Source of the DNA: Collinsella sp.
GTDB taxonomy: Bacteria > Actinomycetota > Coriobacteriia > Coriobacteriales > Coriobacteriaceae
Direction: 5' to 3'
DNA: 64,000 nucleotides
Assembly (NCBI GenBank): GCA_029264355.1
Contig: JARIBW010000039.1
Span: forward strand, 1-64,000
The translations under genes were made by a program, and so were the position numbers. The notes below the pieces were generated by a model that ran no database searches, was not told the origin of the DNA, and saw nothing but the letters and a program-made list of their open reading frames with translations. Shown here one piece after another: positions 40,415 to 50,763 of this stretch; within the stretch, counting starts at the first letter, position 1; each line of letters opens with the position of its first letter.

Positions 40415-40440
40415 CGGGGCGGTCTTGGCCGCCCCGTTTT
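40415..40440 (+). terminator. Rho-independent terminator of galE
   Basis: cggggcggtcttggccgccccgtttt. Confidence 0.85.
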
Positions 40441-40483
40441 GCTAGCATTGTCCGAGAGAGAACCCCCGTGGAAAGGGCTGCAC

Positions 40484-41551
40484 ATGAGCGATACGACCGG
40501 GCGCGCAGGCGAGGGCTTCGTCGCGTATCTGAAAGACAGGCTCCCGCTGATCGAACACGCCCTGCATGAGGCCGGCGCCGTGACGATGAGCCGCGATAAC
40601 GCGCCCGCCGACGACCTCGACCGCTACCTGTACGCCCCACTTGCCCACTTCACCGCCGGGGGCGGCAAGCGCGTGCGGCCCGTGCTGGCGCTGATCGGAG
40701 CCGAGGCCGTGGGCGGACAGGCCAGCCAGGCGCTCTCGTGCGGTGTGGCCATCGAGCTGTTTCAAAGTGCCGCCCTCATCCACGACGACATCGCCGATGC
40801 AAGCGAGCTGCGCCGCGGCGAGCCATGCCTGTATCGCACCGAGGGACTCGGGCTCGCCATCAACGCCGGGGACCTCGCCCTCACCCGCGTGTTCGAGATC
40901 GTGCTCGCCGACGATACGCTCCCCGCCGATCGCCGACTGCGCGTGCTCGAGGAGCTCGTGCGCATGGAACGCCACACACTCGAAGGCCAGGCGCTCGACC
41001 TCGGTTGGGCGCGCGACGGGCGCTGGGACGTCACGAGCGATGATTACCTTTACATGATCGACGGCAAAACCGCCTGGTACACCGTGGCAAGCCCCCTGTA
41101 CGCGGGCGCCCTCGCCGCGGGCGCCGAGCCGGACGCAGCGCGCGGCCTCATCGGGGTCGGTCTGCCGGCGGGACTCGCTTTCCAACTGCAAGACGACCTG
41201 CTCAACCTGGTAGGCGACGCAGACGCGCAGGGCAAGGATTTCCGCAGCGATATCACGGAGGGCAAGCGCACTCTCGCGGTGGTTTGGGCGCTCGAGCACC
41301 TCCTCGACGCGCAGCGCTCGGAGCTGGTCGGACTGCTAGAGTCCGGCACAACCGAGAGTTCCCAGCTCGCACGAGCCGTCGAGCTCATCGAGCTGGGCGG
41401 TGGCATCGAAAAGTGCCGCGAGCTCGCCGTCGAAAAGACCACCGAGGCTCAGAGACGTGCCCGCGGGCTCGCCGAATGCGGCGTTATCACCGACGAAGCG
41501 GCCGACTTGCTCGTTTCCATGGCGGATTTCTTCATCAACCGCCGCGCGTAA
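40484..41551 (+). CDS. Polyprenyl (farnesyl/geranylgeranyl) diphosphate synthase
   Basis: 'GGGKRVRPVLALIGAEAVGG', 'LIHDDIADAS', 'QLQDDLLNLVGD'. Confidence 0.92.
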   Translation: MSDTTGRAGEGFVAYLKDRLPLIEHALHEAGAVTMSRDNAPADDLDRYLYAPLAHFTAGGGKRVRPVLALIGAEAVGGQASQALSCGVAIELFQSAALIHDDIADASELRRGEPCLYRTEGLGLAINAGDLALTRVFEIVLADDTLPADRRLRVLEELVRMERHTLEGQALDLGWARDGRWDVTSDDYLYMIDGKTAWYTVASPLYAGALAAGAEPDAARGLIGVGLPAGLAFQLQDDLLNLVGDADAQGKDFRSDITEGKRTLAVVWALEHLLDAQRSELVGLLESGTTESSQLARAVELIELGGGIEKCRELAVEKTTEAQRRARGLAECGVITDEAADLLVSMADFFINRRA

Positions 41552-41576
41552 CGGTCCCAATCGGCCGAAAAGCACC

Positions 41577-41656
41577 AAAACCTGCCCCAAAACGTACACT
41601 TATTTTGCGTTTCCGCAGGATTTTAAAAACAAAGTGTACGTTTTGGGGCAGGTTTT
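41577..41656. repeat. Perfect 25-bp-arm inverted repeat between convergent genes
   Basis: AAAACCTGCCCCAAAACGTACACTT (41577-41601) / AAGTGTACGTTTTGGGGCAGGTTTT (41632-41656). Confidence 0.92.
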
Positions 41657-41823
41657 GCGTGCAAAACGGATTCCGCGTCGACTCGGCGACAGTGCGCCGC
41701 GGCAAAATACCCCGGCATGCCGCGTGCGGCGCACGTTTTCCGACACTCCGCGGGTATCGACCCCCTCCCAACTCACGCATGAGCCGCACGTCCCCCCCAA
41801 CCACGCAAAGTACCGGCAAATCC

Positions 41824-42555
41824 TCATCGGGTTCGACCGCGCAGGCGATGGCACATCAGGCCTCCCGCCGCCAGCAGGAACATCGACGCCACCAACGCGC
41901 ACGCGGCCAGCGACCAATTGCCAGAGCCGACCGCAGACGCCGCGATCGTCGATGTCACAATGGAGGGGATGCGTCCGAACGTGGCGATCAGAACGACCGA
42001 CGCAAAGCGCATGTTCGTGAGCCCGGCAAAATACGTTAGGAAATCCTTGGGCGTGGCGGGAATCAGGAACACGATGAGCATGACGAACTCAAGGCGTTTG
42101 GTACTCTTCAACCAAGAAAAACGGTCGAACAGCGACCTGTCGAAAAACAGGCCGACGAGCCTCCAGCCCCATCGGCGAGTCGCCCAGTAAATCGCCGACG
42201 TCGCCAAACCCGAGGCAACCAGACACAGGGCCGTTCCCTCCCAGAACCCGAACGCATAGCCACTGGCGAGCTCAACCGGCTCGCCGGGTAAAAATGCCAA
42301 TACCACCTGCGCGATATTGATTCCGAGCATCGTCAGGCGGCTGACAAGGGCGTGTTCGGACACGAACGCCCGAACGGCGTGTGCATCGGCAAGCCATGCG
42401 AGCAATCCGGGGAGGTACCCCCGGCAAAGGAGCGCGACAACGGCGCCGACGGCAACCAAGCCGCCGAACACGCGACGGCGCAGGACCCTGCGACGAAGCT
42501 CGATTCCCAAGCCCTTATCAATGGGCTCCAAATCTTCGGCCTGCATTCTCATCAT
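41824..42555 (-). CDS. TVP38/TMEM64 (DedA-like) membrane protein
   Basis: 'FLPGEPVELASGYAFGFWEGTALCLVASGLATSAIYWATRRWG', 'LIPATPKDFLTYFAGLT'; RBS ggaggtgcc. Confidence 0.88.
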   Translation of the reverse strand: MMRMQAEDLEPIDKGLGIELRRRVLRRRVFGGLVAVGAVVALLCRGYLPGLLAWLADAHAVRAFVSEHALVSRLTMLGINIAQVVLAFLPGEPVELASGYAFGFWEGTALCLVASGLATSAIYWATRRWGWRLVGLFFDRSLFDRFSWLKSTKRLEFVMLIVFLIPATPKDFLTYFAGLTNMRFASVVLIATFGRIPSIVTSTIAASAVGSGNWSLAACALVASMFLLAAGGLMCHRLRGRTR

Positions 42556-42836
42556 CGCGGCACCTCCTGCTTACCATGCGAATCAAGTGTCGCAAGGGGG
42601 TGTCTACGTTTTGTCGATCAGTGCTGACAATTACGCAAGGCTTAGGTATTCCCTAGGTTTTCTTTATGGTCGACGACTCTCGCCGCTCCAGACAAGGGCC
42701 CCTCGCCGCCGAGGACCTCATTCCCACTACTCCAGGCAAGGGCTTCCTCATCACCGCCCCGGCCGCCTCCTTAGCGCCCGGCGGAGCTTCCTCGCCACCA
42801 CGACAGCGCTTCCTCGCCACCAGGGAGGGCGTTTTC

Positions 42837-44759
42837 TCACCGCCCGGGAGAGACGCCCCGATCGGGTCGAGCATCGAAAGTCGCGGTGACGCGCGCGCCG
42901 CCCGACTCCGCATTCGAGAGGGCGATCCGACCGCCGTGAAGTCCACACAAGACGCTCGAGACATTGAGGCCCAGGCCAAAGTGCTCCGCCGACTTATTTT
43001 CGCTGAAGAACGGGTCGCACCCGCGCCTGAGCGCCTCGGGCGTAAATCCGGGGCCGTCGTCGGTGACGACGACGGTGAGAAAGCCCGCATCGACCGACAT
43101 GTCGAATGTCACACACGCCGATGCGTGCGCGCAGGCGTTACTCAGCAGATTGTCGAGCACCTCCTCCACAAGAAGGAGGTCGAGCACAAGAGGCGTGGCG
43201 GCGGGATCATCCGTCGCGATCTGAAGGGCGGACACCGGCACACCAGCGGTCTCGGGCGCCGGCGCGCCAGCGGTCTCGGACACCGGCCCGACAACCGCCC
43301 CCGGCACCGGTGCACCAGCGACCTCGGGCGCCGGCGGCAACTCCAGTCTGAGGCCGCCCCCGCGCGCGGCGAAAACCCCGGACACATGGCGGCTCAGCTC
43401 CCCAAGAAGATCGTCAGGCGCAAATGCCTCGCGCTCGACCTGCCGATCCTCCAACTTGGTGAGACCGCCCATCGCAGTCGCATACCGCTCGAGGCGCGCG
43501 ACCTGGGAAGCGAGCGGCTCGAGTGCCCCCGCCTCCAACGTATCGCCGCGGCACAGGCGCATCTGGGCCATCTCGACCGTCCCCTTGAGCACGGTGATGG
43601 GCGTGCGCAGATCGTGCGCGAACGCCGCATTGAGGCGGCGCCGAGACTCGGCCGTGCGCCACAACTCGCGCTGGGCCTCGAGAAGCGAGGCGCGCATGCG
43701 CTCGATCGTTTCCGACAGGCGGCCCAGCTCGCGACCGCGCACGGAGCCGACGGAAAAATCCAAATCCCGCTCGGCGATGCGGTCGGCCGCACCGGCGAGC
43801 TCGGCCAAGGGGCCGTCAATGTGCACGCGATAGAAATGACGGAACATCAGCCAACCCAGGCCGCCATAGGTGAGAACGGGCACGGACGCAACCAGGAGAC
43901 TCATGACCCACGGCATGACGCCGCCGTCTCGCTGCGACACGGCATAGTACGCCGTATTCGACACGCGGGCCTCGCCGAAGGTTTGCCCCAAATCGACACC
44001 GGTCATTCGGGCGAGCATATCCACCGTCTGAACGCGACCCGACCTGCTCTGCAAGTCATAGCGCGCGAGATTCTCGTACGAGATCGCGTTGTCGTCTTCG
44101 AGCACTTCTTCCTGCGGGTACCACTCGTTGTAATTGAGTCCCCAATCGTATAGGCCGACCTCGCCGTCGCGCACCATATCGGTGGTCGCCGCAACCATAT
44201 CGACAGACGTATCGTCACCGGGGGCACCGGCGCTATCCGAGCCGCGCGCGCCCGCGGCGATGAACACGGCATATGGCTCATCGCCGGGAAGATCGAGCTC
44301 GGCGGCGGGGAGCAACTCGTCGGCCGCCGCGTCGTAAATATACGGACCGCCGTCGACCATGCCGCGTCGAATCAGCCCGTTTCCGCCCTCGAACTCGACC
44401 ACGTAAAACAGCTCGTCGTTCAACTCCGCAAAGAAGTTGATGCCAATCGTCGCCAACGCCGTGGCCACCGCAAGATACAAGGCCAAATACGCTGTGAACG
44501 TCACGCCGAGCGGGCGCGTGCGCAACCACACGCGCAGACGCTCGCGCCCGGAAAGCCGCTTCAGGGCCTCACGCTCGCAAGCGCGGGCCTCACGACGCCC
44601 GAGGCGCCGAGCGCGGCGCTGCTCTTTGAGTTCAAAACGGTCCGCACGTCGCCTCTTCCAACGATTGGGCGAGCAAAACGACGGCCTATCCGAGCCCTCA
44701 TCACGAATTGCATCGGTGACCGGGTCTCGCCCCGCATCGGGCCTCACTTGGCCACCCAC
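42837..44759 (-). CDS. Sensor histidine kinase (HAMP, HisKA, HATPase) with Pro/Ala/Gly repeat insertion
   Basis: 'FAHDLRTPITVLKGTVEMAQM', 'LLVEEVLDNLLSNACAHA', 'VVTDDGPGFTPEALRRGCDPFF'; GTG start overlapping the regulator stop. Confidence 0.92.
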   Translation of the reverse strand: MGGQVRPDAGRDPVTDAIRDEGSDRPSFCSPNRWKRRRADRFELKEQRRARRLGRREARACEREALKRLSGRERLRVWLRTRPLGVTFTAYLALYLAVATALATIGINFFAELNDELFYVVEFEGGNGLIRRGMVDGGPYIYDAAADELLPAAELDLPGDEPYAVFIAAGARGSDSAGAPGDDTSVDMVAATTDMVRDGEVGLYDWGLNYNEWYPQEEVLEDDNAISYENLARYDLQSRSGRVQTVDMLARMTGVDLGQTFGEARVSNTAYYAVSQRDGGVMPWVMSLLVASVPVLTYGGLGWLMFRHFYRVHIDGPLAELAGAADRIAERDLDFSVGSVRGRELGRLSETIERMRASLLEAQRELWRTAESRRRLNAAFAHDLRTPITVLKGTVEMAQMRLCRGDTLEAGALEPLASQVARLERYATAMGGLTKLEDRQVEREAFAPDDLLGELSRHVSGVFAARGGGLRLELPPAPEVAGAPVPGAVVGPVSETAGAPAPETAGVPVSALQIATDDPAATPLVLDLLLVEEVLDNLLSNACAHASACVTFDMSVDAGFLTVVVTDDGPGFTPEALRRGCDPFFSENKSAEHFGLGLNVSSVLCGLHGGRIALSNAESGGARVTATFDARPDRGVSPGR

Positions 44760-45610
44760 CTATAGCCCACGCCCCATACGGTCTCGATGGGATCCTCGGC
44801 CACGCCGGCGGTGGCGAGCTTCTTGCGAATACGGCGCACATGCTCGCGCACCTGCGACGGGTCGCCCGCGGCATCCCAGCCCCACACGCGCTCATATATG
44901 GTATCGCGGTCGAATACCTGACCCGGGCGCTTGCTGAGAAGGGCGATGATGTCGAATTCCAGCTTGGTGAGGTCGACATATACGCGAGAGGGCACGTCAC
45001 CCCCAGCCACCGACGGATCGACGGGGCTCTCCGCGGTCCCATTGCCGAGCGCGCCGCCGCCGACCGCGCGGTTGCCAAGTGCGCCGAGGTCGGGCGCGCG
45101 GTTGCCGACCGCGCCGCCGTCGAGCGCGCCTCCTTCAAGCGCGCCGCCGCCGACCGCGCCATTGCCGGGGAGTACCTCGACCACGCGCTGGCCGTAATCG
45201 ACGGTAAGCTCCCGGAAGAAGCGGACGGCGTTCTCGCGCTCGCGCACACGACCCTCACGAGCCATATGGGCAGCCACCCGACGGCCAAGCACCTCGAGCG
45301 AGAACGGCTTCATCACATAGTCATCGGCGCCGGCTGCGAAGCCATCGATTTGGTCGACGTCCTCAATGCGCGCGGTGAGGAAGATGATCGGACAACTCAG
45401 ATGCTCGCGCACGCGGCGACACACCTCGAAACCATCCATCCCAGGCATATTCACGTCAAGCAGCATGATGTCGAAGGCAGCGCCGGCAGAAGCCGCACAG
45501 AGCGCCTCCGCCCCACTATTCGCACATGTGACGTCGTAGTTTTCCATGCGGAAAAACTCCGCGAGCATATTCGCGATGTCAACCTCGTCGTCGACGACAA
45601 GCATGCGCAT
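44744..45610 (-). CDS. OmpR-family response regulator with Gly/Ala repeat insertion in the DNA-binding domain
   Basis: 'MLVVDDEVDIANMLAEFFRMENYDV', 'DIMLLDVNMPGMDGFEVC'; wHTH 'VDLTKLEFDIIALLSKRPGQVFDRDTIYERVWGWDAAGD...VREHVRRIRKKL'. Confidence 0.93.
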   Translation of the reverse strand: MRMLVVDDEVDIANMLAEFFRMENYDVTCANSGAEALCAASAGAAFDIMLLDVNMPGMDGFEVCRRVREHLSCPIIFLTARIEDVDQIDGFAAGADDYVMKPFSLEVLGRRVAAHMAREGRVRERENAVRFFRELTVDYGQRVVEVLPGNGAVGGGALEGGALDGGAVGNRAPDLGALGNRAVGGGALGNGTAESPVDPSVAGGDVPSRVYVDLTKLEFDIIALLSKRPGQVFDRDTIYERVWGWDAAGDPSQVREHVRRIRKKLATAGVAEDPIETVWGVGYRWVAK

Positions 45611-45933
45611 AATGCAGCCCCTCACGTCCCCTGGTTGTCGGCCGAACCTACCGTGCCCGTTCGCACGGCGCCGCGCCGGTCCCAACTATCACCCCCAACC
45701 TTGCCATAAATCTGTCTACGCTTTGTCGACATTACGACGGCAACGGCCCGTGAGCGACACCCGGACCGGGGCGCGGGACCATCCGCGCATCGCGCATCAC
45801 GGTTAATGGGGAGGGTCGGGGTTCGCAAGTCACGAGTCACGAATATTCCCACACTCAAGGATCGTCCACTTTCAGACGCACCCCATTCTCCGGGATTCAT
45901 TGCGAAAGCAACGAGCCACCATCGCGACGCGTC

Positions 45934-46103
45934 GGCCGGTGGTTGCGCGCAGTCGGATTTCCCGCACGGCCAGCGGCTGCGTTCGGTTGGAGGTCCCGCA
46001 CGGCCGGCGTCTGCGTTCGGTTGGAGGTCCCGTGCGGCCGGCGGTTGCACACGGTTGGATTTCCCGCACAGCCGGCGGTTGCACGCGGTTGGAGGTTATG
46101 AAC
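45934..46103. repeat. Five tandem copies of a 34-bp imperfect repeat
   Basis: Consensus ggccggcggttgcgttcggttggaggtcccgcac; units start 45934, 45968, 46002, 46036, 46070. Confidence 0.9.
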
Positions 46104-46165
46104 GATTGAGGCGCTTGCACCCATGAGGTCGCAATGTTTCCCGAGGTAGATGGCTGTACAAAAAT

Positions 46166-46196
46166 GGAGCTTATGAACGAACCGTTCATAAGCTCC
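46166..46196. repeat. Perfect 14-bp hairpin with 3-nt loop
   Basis: GGAGCTTATGAACG-aac-CGTTCATAAGCTCC. Confidence 0.9.
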
Positions 46197-46286
46197 TATT
46201 TCTACCGATAAAATCGTTCATATCCTAGGGGCAGCCAAGGCGAGTCGAATACAACCCAAAAGTGTACGACGGCCACCACCCGCCAG

Positions 46287-46410
46287 CAGCGATGTCGGTC
46301 AGCCACGTCGCCCGGGCAGCGACGTTGCCCTACAACCACGTCGCCCGAGCAGCGATGTTACCCTACAGCAACGTCACCCGGCAGTGACGATGCTCGACAA
46401 GCACGTAGCC
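46287..46410. repeat. About 4 imperfect copies of a roughly 30-33-bp tandem repeat
   Basis: cagcgaYgttRccctacaRccacgtcgcccgRg-type units. Confidence 0.75.
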
Positions 46411-46437
46411 CAGCTCTCGAGCTACTCGGCGGGCGGG

Positions 46438-47175
46438 CTACTCGGCGGCAGCCCCTCCAAAGACAGCTCCGTCGACCGCGCCGCGCTCAACGACAGACGC
46501 ACCCTCGGTGTCGATCATGCCATAGGAGCCGCCATCGCCACACGCAACCGCATTTTCACCGGCAACGCCATCTGCCCCGGCATCGGCAGCGCCGACCCCG
46601 GCAACGCCATCTGCCCCGGCATCGGCGGAGCCCACCCGGGCATCGGCGGCGCCAGCCCCGGCATCGACCCCGGCGTCGGTAGCGCCCACACCGGCCTCAC
46701 CGCGCAGGCTGCCAACCAAACTCGCAAGCGCTGCAACCGTACCCGGGAAGTCCGGCGGCGTTTGATCGGCATGCAGGTACGCCCAGTTCATCATGAAGGA
46801 AGCAGAGGAAAGCGCGCCGACGGCAAGCGCATCGTCGGGACAGGAGATCTCGATATCAAACAGGCGGTCATCGCCCATCACACCACGCGTGCGGCCGCTG
46901 GAAATACCGCCGGCCAGCCCCGTCTCGTTCATGATCTCGACGGTCAGGTGCTCGAGCAGGTGGGCGAGCTCCGTATGGCCCATGCAATCCTGGAACTTGG
47001 AGCCCGCGTCGCCCAGGCACATATGCTCGGCGATGGCAGGCGCCAGATAGTACACGCGGGCGGTCGCCTCAACGTTCTCGGACGTCATGAGGGGCATGCC
47101 GGGATTCACGAGCACGCGGGCGGTCAGCTTCTTGGGTCCAACCGTGACCTTGAGGATATTGAACAGATCGGCCAT
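46438..47175 (-). CDS. Small protein resembling the N-terminal domain of cyanophycin synthetase, plus Ala/Gly/Asp repeat tail
   Basis: 'LAPAIAEHMCLGDAGSKFQDCMGHTELAHLLEHLTVEIMNETGLAGGISSGRTR' resembles the CphA 'EHxCSxGxxGGF...GHxxEHxALELQxxAG...GKTR' pattern; C-term 'GAADAGADGVAG' repeats. Confidence 0.55.
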   Translation of the reverse strand: MADLFNILKVTVGPKKLTARVLVNPGMPLMTSENVEATARVYYLAPAIAEHMCLGDAGSKFQDCMGHTELAHLLEHLTVEIMNETGLAGGISSGRTRGVMGDDRLFDIEISCPDDALAVGALSSASFMMNWAYLHADQTPPDFPGTVAALASLVGSLRGEAGVGATDAGVDAGAGAADARVGSADAGADGVAGVGAADAGADGVAGENAVACGDGGSYGMIDTEGASVVERGAVDGAVFGGAAAE

Positions 47176-47279
47176 GGCCCTACCTTTCTCATCGGCGCCC
47201 GGACGGCGCTGATCGACTACATCGAGGCGCGGCGGCTCCCCGCCCTCGGCTCGCGCCCCACCGACGACGCGTCGACTTC

Positions 47280-48737
<1,458 letters not shown>

Positions 48738-48896
48738 GGGGACGGGTTCAAACCTCCTGGATAGGCGTGCAGGTCGATGACGGCCAGATGGGGCGGGCGG
48801 GCGGCTGGGGTGGGTGCGGGACGTTTCCTCGCCGGCGCATCGCCCCCATGCGATGCGCACTCACGCGAGAGCCGCACCTCGCGACCGGCCGAAAGG

Positions 48897-49721
48897 TTAA
48901 ATCACGAAGAGGACCACCGCCAAGAACTGCAGCACGCTGCCGGCTAGGACCCACAGGTGAAAGATGCTGTGCATATAGCGAATCTTCTTGAGCACGTAGA
49001 ACACCGCTCCGACGGTATAGCATGCGCCGCCGACGGCGAGCAGGACGAGCGCGGTGGGATGCAGCGTCGAGATGAGCTGAGGCAACCGGAAGACGATGAG
49101 CCATCCCATCGCAACGTAGATGGCGGCCGTCAGCCAATGAGGCTGCCGCTCGCGCATGAACGCCTCGAACAACACGCCCGCGACGGCGAGGGCCCACACG
49201 GCGACGCACAGCGCAGGACCACCCGCATCTGCGAGCGTGATAAGGCAAAACGGGGTGTACGTGCCGGCGATGAGCAGGTAGATGCAACTATGGTCGATCA
49301 CGCGGAAGACACGTTTGGCAGCCGGGGCCGCGATGGCGTGATACAACGTGGAGGCCAGGTACTCGAGGATGAGCGCGATGCCGAAAACGAGCGCGCTGGC
49401 GAGCGAGGCGGGATGGGTGCCGTGCAGGGCGGCCTTCACGACCATGACGACGAGGGCGGCGATGCCCAAGGCGACGCCGATGCCGTGCGTGACGGAGTTC
49501 GCGATTTCCTCACCCAGGGTGTACTGGGGGGCCAGACGCCGCTTCACCGCGCGCGCCGCGGCCTTGACCGGCGCTCCGACGGTACCGACCGCCTCCCTCG
49601 CAGTCGAACCGGCAGCATGCAACAAACGCTGGGCGCGCGATGCCTCATCGGCGCGCGCTATGGGAACAGGGGCAGCCGCGACATCGGGTCGCGGCGAGGA
49701 ACTGTCACTCGCGTCTGGCAT
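48897..49721 (-). CDS. PAQR/hemolysin III family protein (TrhA/YqfA-like)
   Basis: 'LGEEIANSVTHGIGVALGIAAL', 'STLYHAI', 'IDHSCIYLLIAGTYTPF'. Confidence 0.92.
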   Translation of the reverse strand: MPDASDSSSPRPDVAAAPVPIARADEASRAQRLLHAAGSTAREAVGTVGAPVKAAARAVKRRLAPQYTLGEEIANSVTHGIGVALGIAALVVMVVKAALHGTHPASLASALVFGIALILEYLASTLYHAIAAPAAKRVFRVIDHSCIYLLIAGTYTPFCLITLADAGGPALCVAVWALAVAGVLFEAFMRERQPHWLTAAIYVAMGWLIVFRLPQLISTLHPTALVLLAVGGACYTVGAVFYVLKKIRYMHSIFHLWVLAGSVLQFLAVVLFVI

Positions 49722-49873
49722 GGTTTCGGATCGTCCTCCACAAAATAGGTACACCGTTCGTTACTATAGCAAAATGACGCGGCATGCGCGAGGGCGCACC
49801 ACGTCACCGCATTTGTGAAATTGTCCCGAGTTCCCGGGTGCCGCCGGACGCGAGGGCGCCGTCGCGACCCCGT

Positions 49874-50611
49874 TTACGCCAGGCCCAACTGCTTCTTGAC
49901 TCCCGATGCCCGACGGCGGCTGACCGGTATGCTCGCATCCGTGCGACCGAGCTTGAGCTGCATCAGGCCGCTCGGCTTGAGCACCTCGACATCGCGCACA
50001 TCGTCGATATTCACCAGGAAGCTGCGATGTACGCGCAAGAACCCCTCGCCCGCGAGGCGGCGCTCCAGCACCGAGATCGAGTCGTTCACCAGGTATGCGC
50101 CGGCCTCCGTGTGCGCGGAAGCGTAATCGGCGCGCGCCTCGATATAGGCGATATCGCTCACGGGGATGTAGGTCCGCTTCCCGTTGCGCTCGCCTTGGAT
50201 GCGGCGAATGGGCTCGGCGACGGTCGGCCTGCGCGCGTTGAGGGCGTTTTCGACCTTGTCGAGCGCCTTCTCCAGGCGATCTTGCTCAACCGGCTTGAGG
50301 ACGTAGTCCGCGGCGTCGAGCTCGAACGCCTCGGCGGCGTACTCGGAAAACGCCGTCACGAACACGATGACCGGCGGCTTCTTGAGTTTTTGCAAGGTGT
50401 CCGCCAATTGGACACCGCTCGTACCGGGCATCTGGATGTCGAGGAAGAGCACCTCCGGCCCGAAGGCCAAGATCTTCTCAACCGCCTCCGTGGCCCCGCC
50501 CGCCTCCTCGATGTGCCCCACGCGGCCATCCTGTTTGAGCAGATAGTTCAACTCGGCGCGAATCGGAGGCTCGTCATCGACGATCAAAACCCGCCATGCC
50601 CGCTCGGCCAT
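49874..50611 (-). CDS. LytTR-family response regulator (system 2)
   Basis: 'VLIVDDEPPIRAELNYLLKQDG', 'EVLFLDIQMPG', 'GFLRVHRSFLVNIDDV'. Confidence 0.93.
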   Translation of the reverse strand: MAERAWRVLIVDDEPPIRAELNYLLKQDGRVGHIEEAGGATEAVEKILAFGPEVLFLDIQMPGTSGVQLADTLQKLKKPPVIVFVTAFSEYAAEAFELDAADYVLKPVEQDRLEKALDKVENALNARRPTVAEPIRRIQGERNGKRTYIPVSDIAYIEARADYASAHTEAGAYLVNDSISVLERRLAGEGFLRVHRSFLVNIDDVRDVEVLKPSGLMQLKLGRTDASIPVSRRRASGVKKQLGLA

Positions 50612-50763
50612 GTCATCCCCCTCGCCTACTCGAGCTCAAAAGCTCAACCAACATCTCAAGCGAATCCTTTCGCACCGCAGGCGAGCGATGCGAACCGTAT
50701 CCCAGTGTAGCGCGAGCGCGCCGCGCCCGCGTGCGGACGCCCGGCAAACCCGCCCCAAGGCCC

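Noticed and set aside
44840-45709. Plus-strand ORF with 'RAAADRAVAKCAEVGRAVADRA' repeats
   Set aside because: Shadow of the response regulator's repeat insertion. The minus strand carries receiver and HTH motifs.
45872-46189. Repeat-containing minus-strand ORF (105 aa)
   Set aside because: Created by the 34-bp tandem array. The unit is not a multiple of 3, several frames are open, and there is no RBS or homology.
45934-46410. Possible CRISPR array
   Set aside because: 34-bp and ~33-bp units are contiguous and imperfect with no unique spacers, and no cas genes are nearby.
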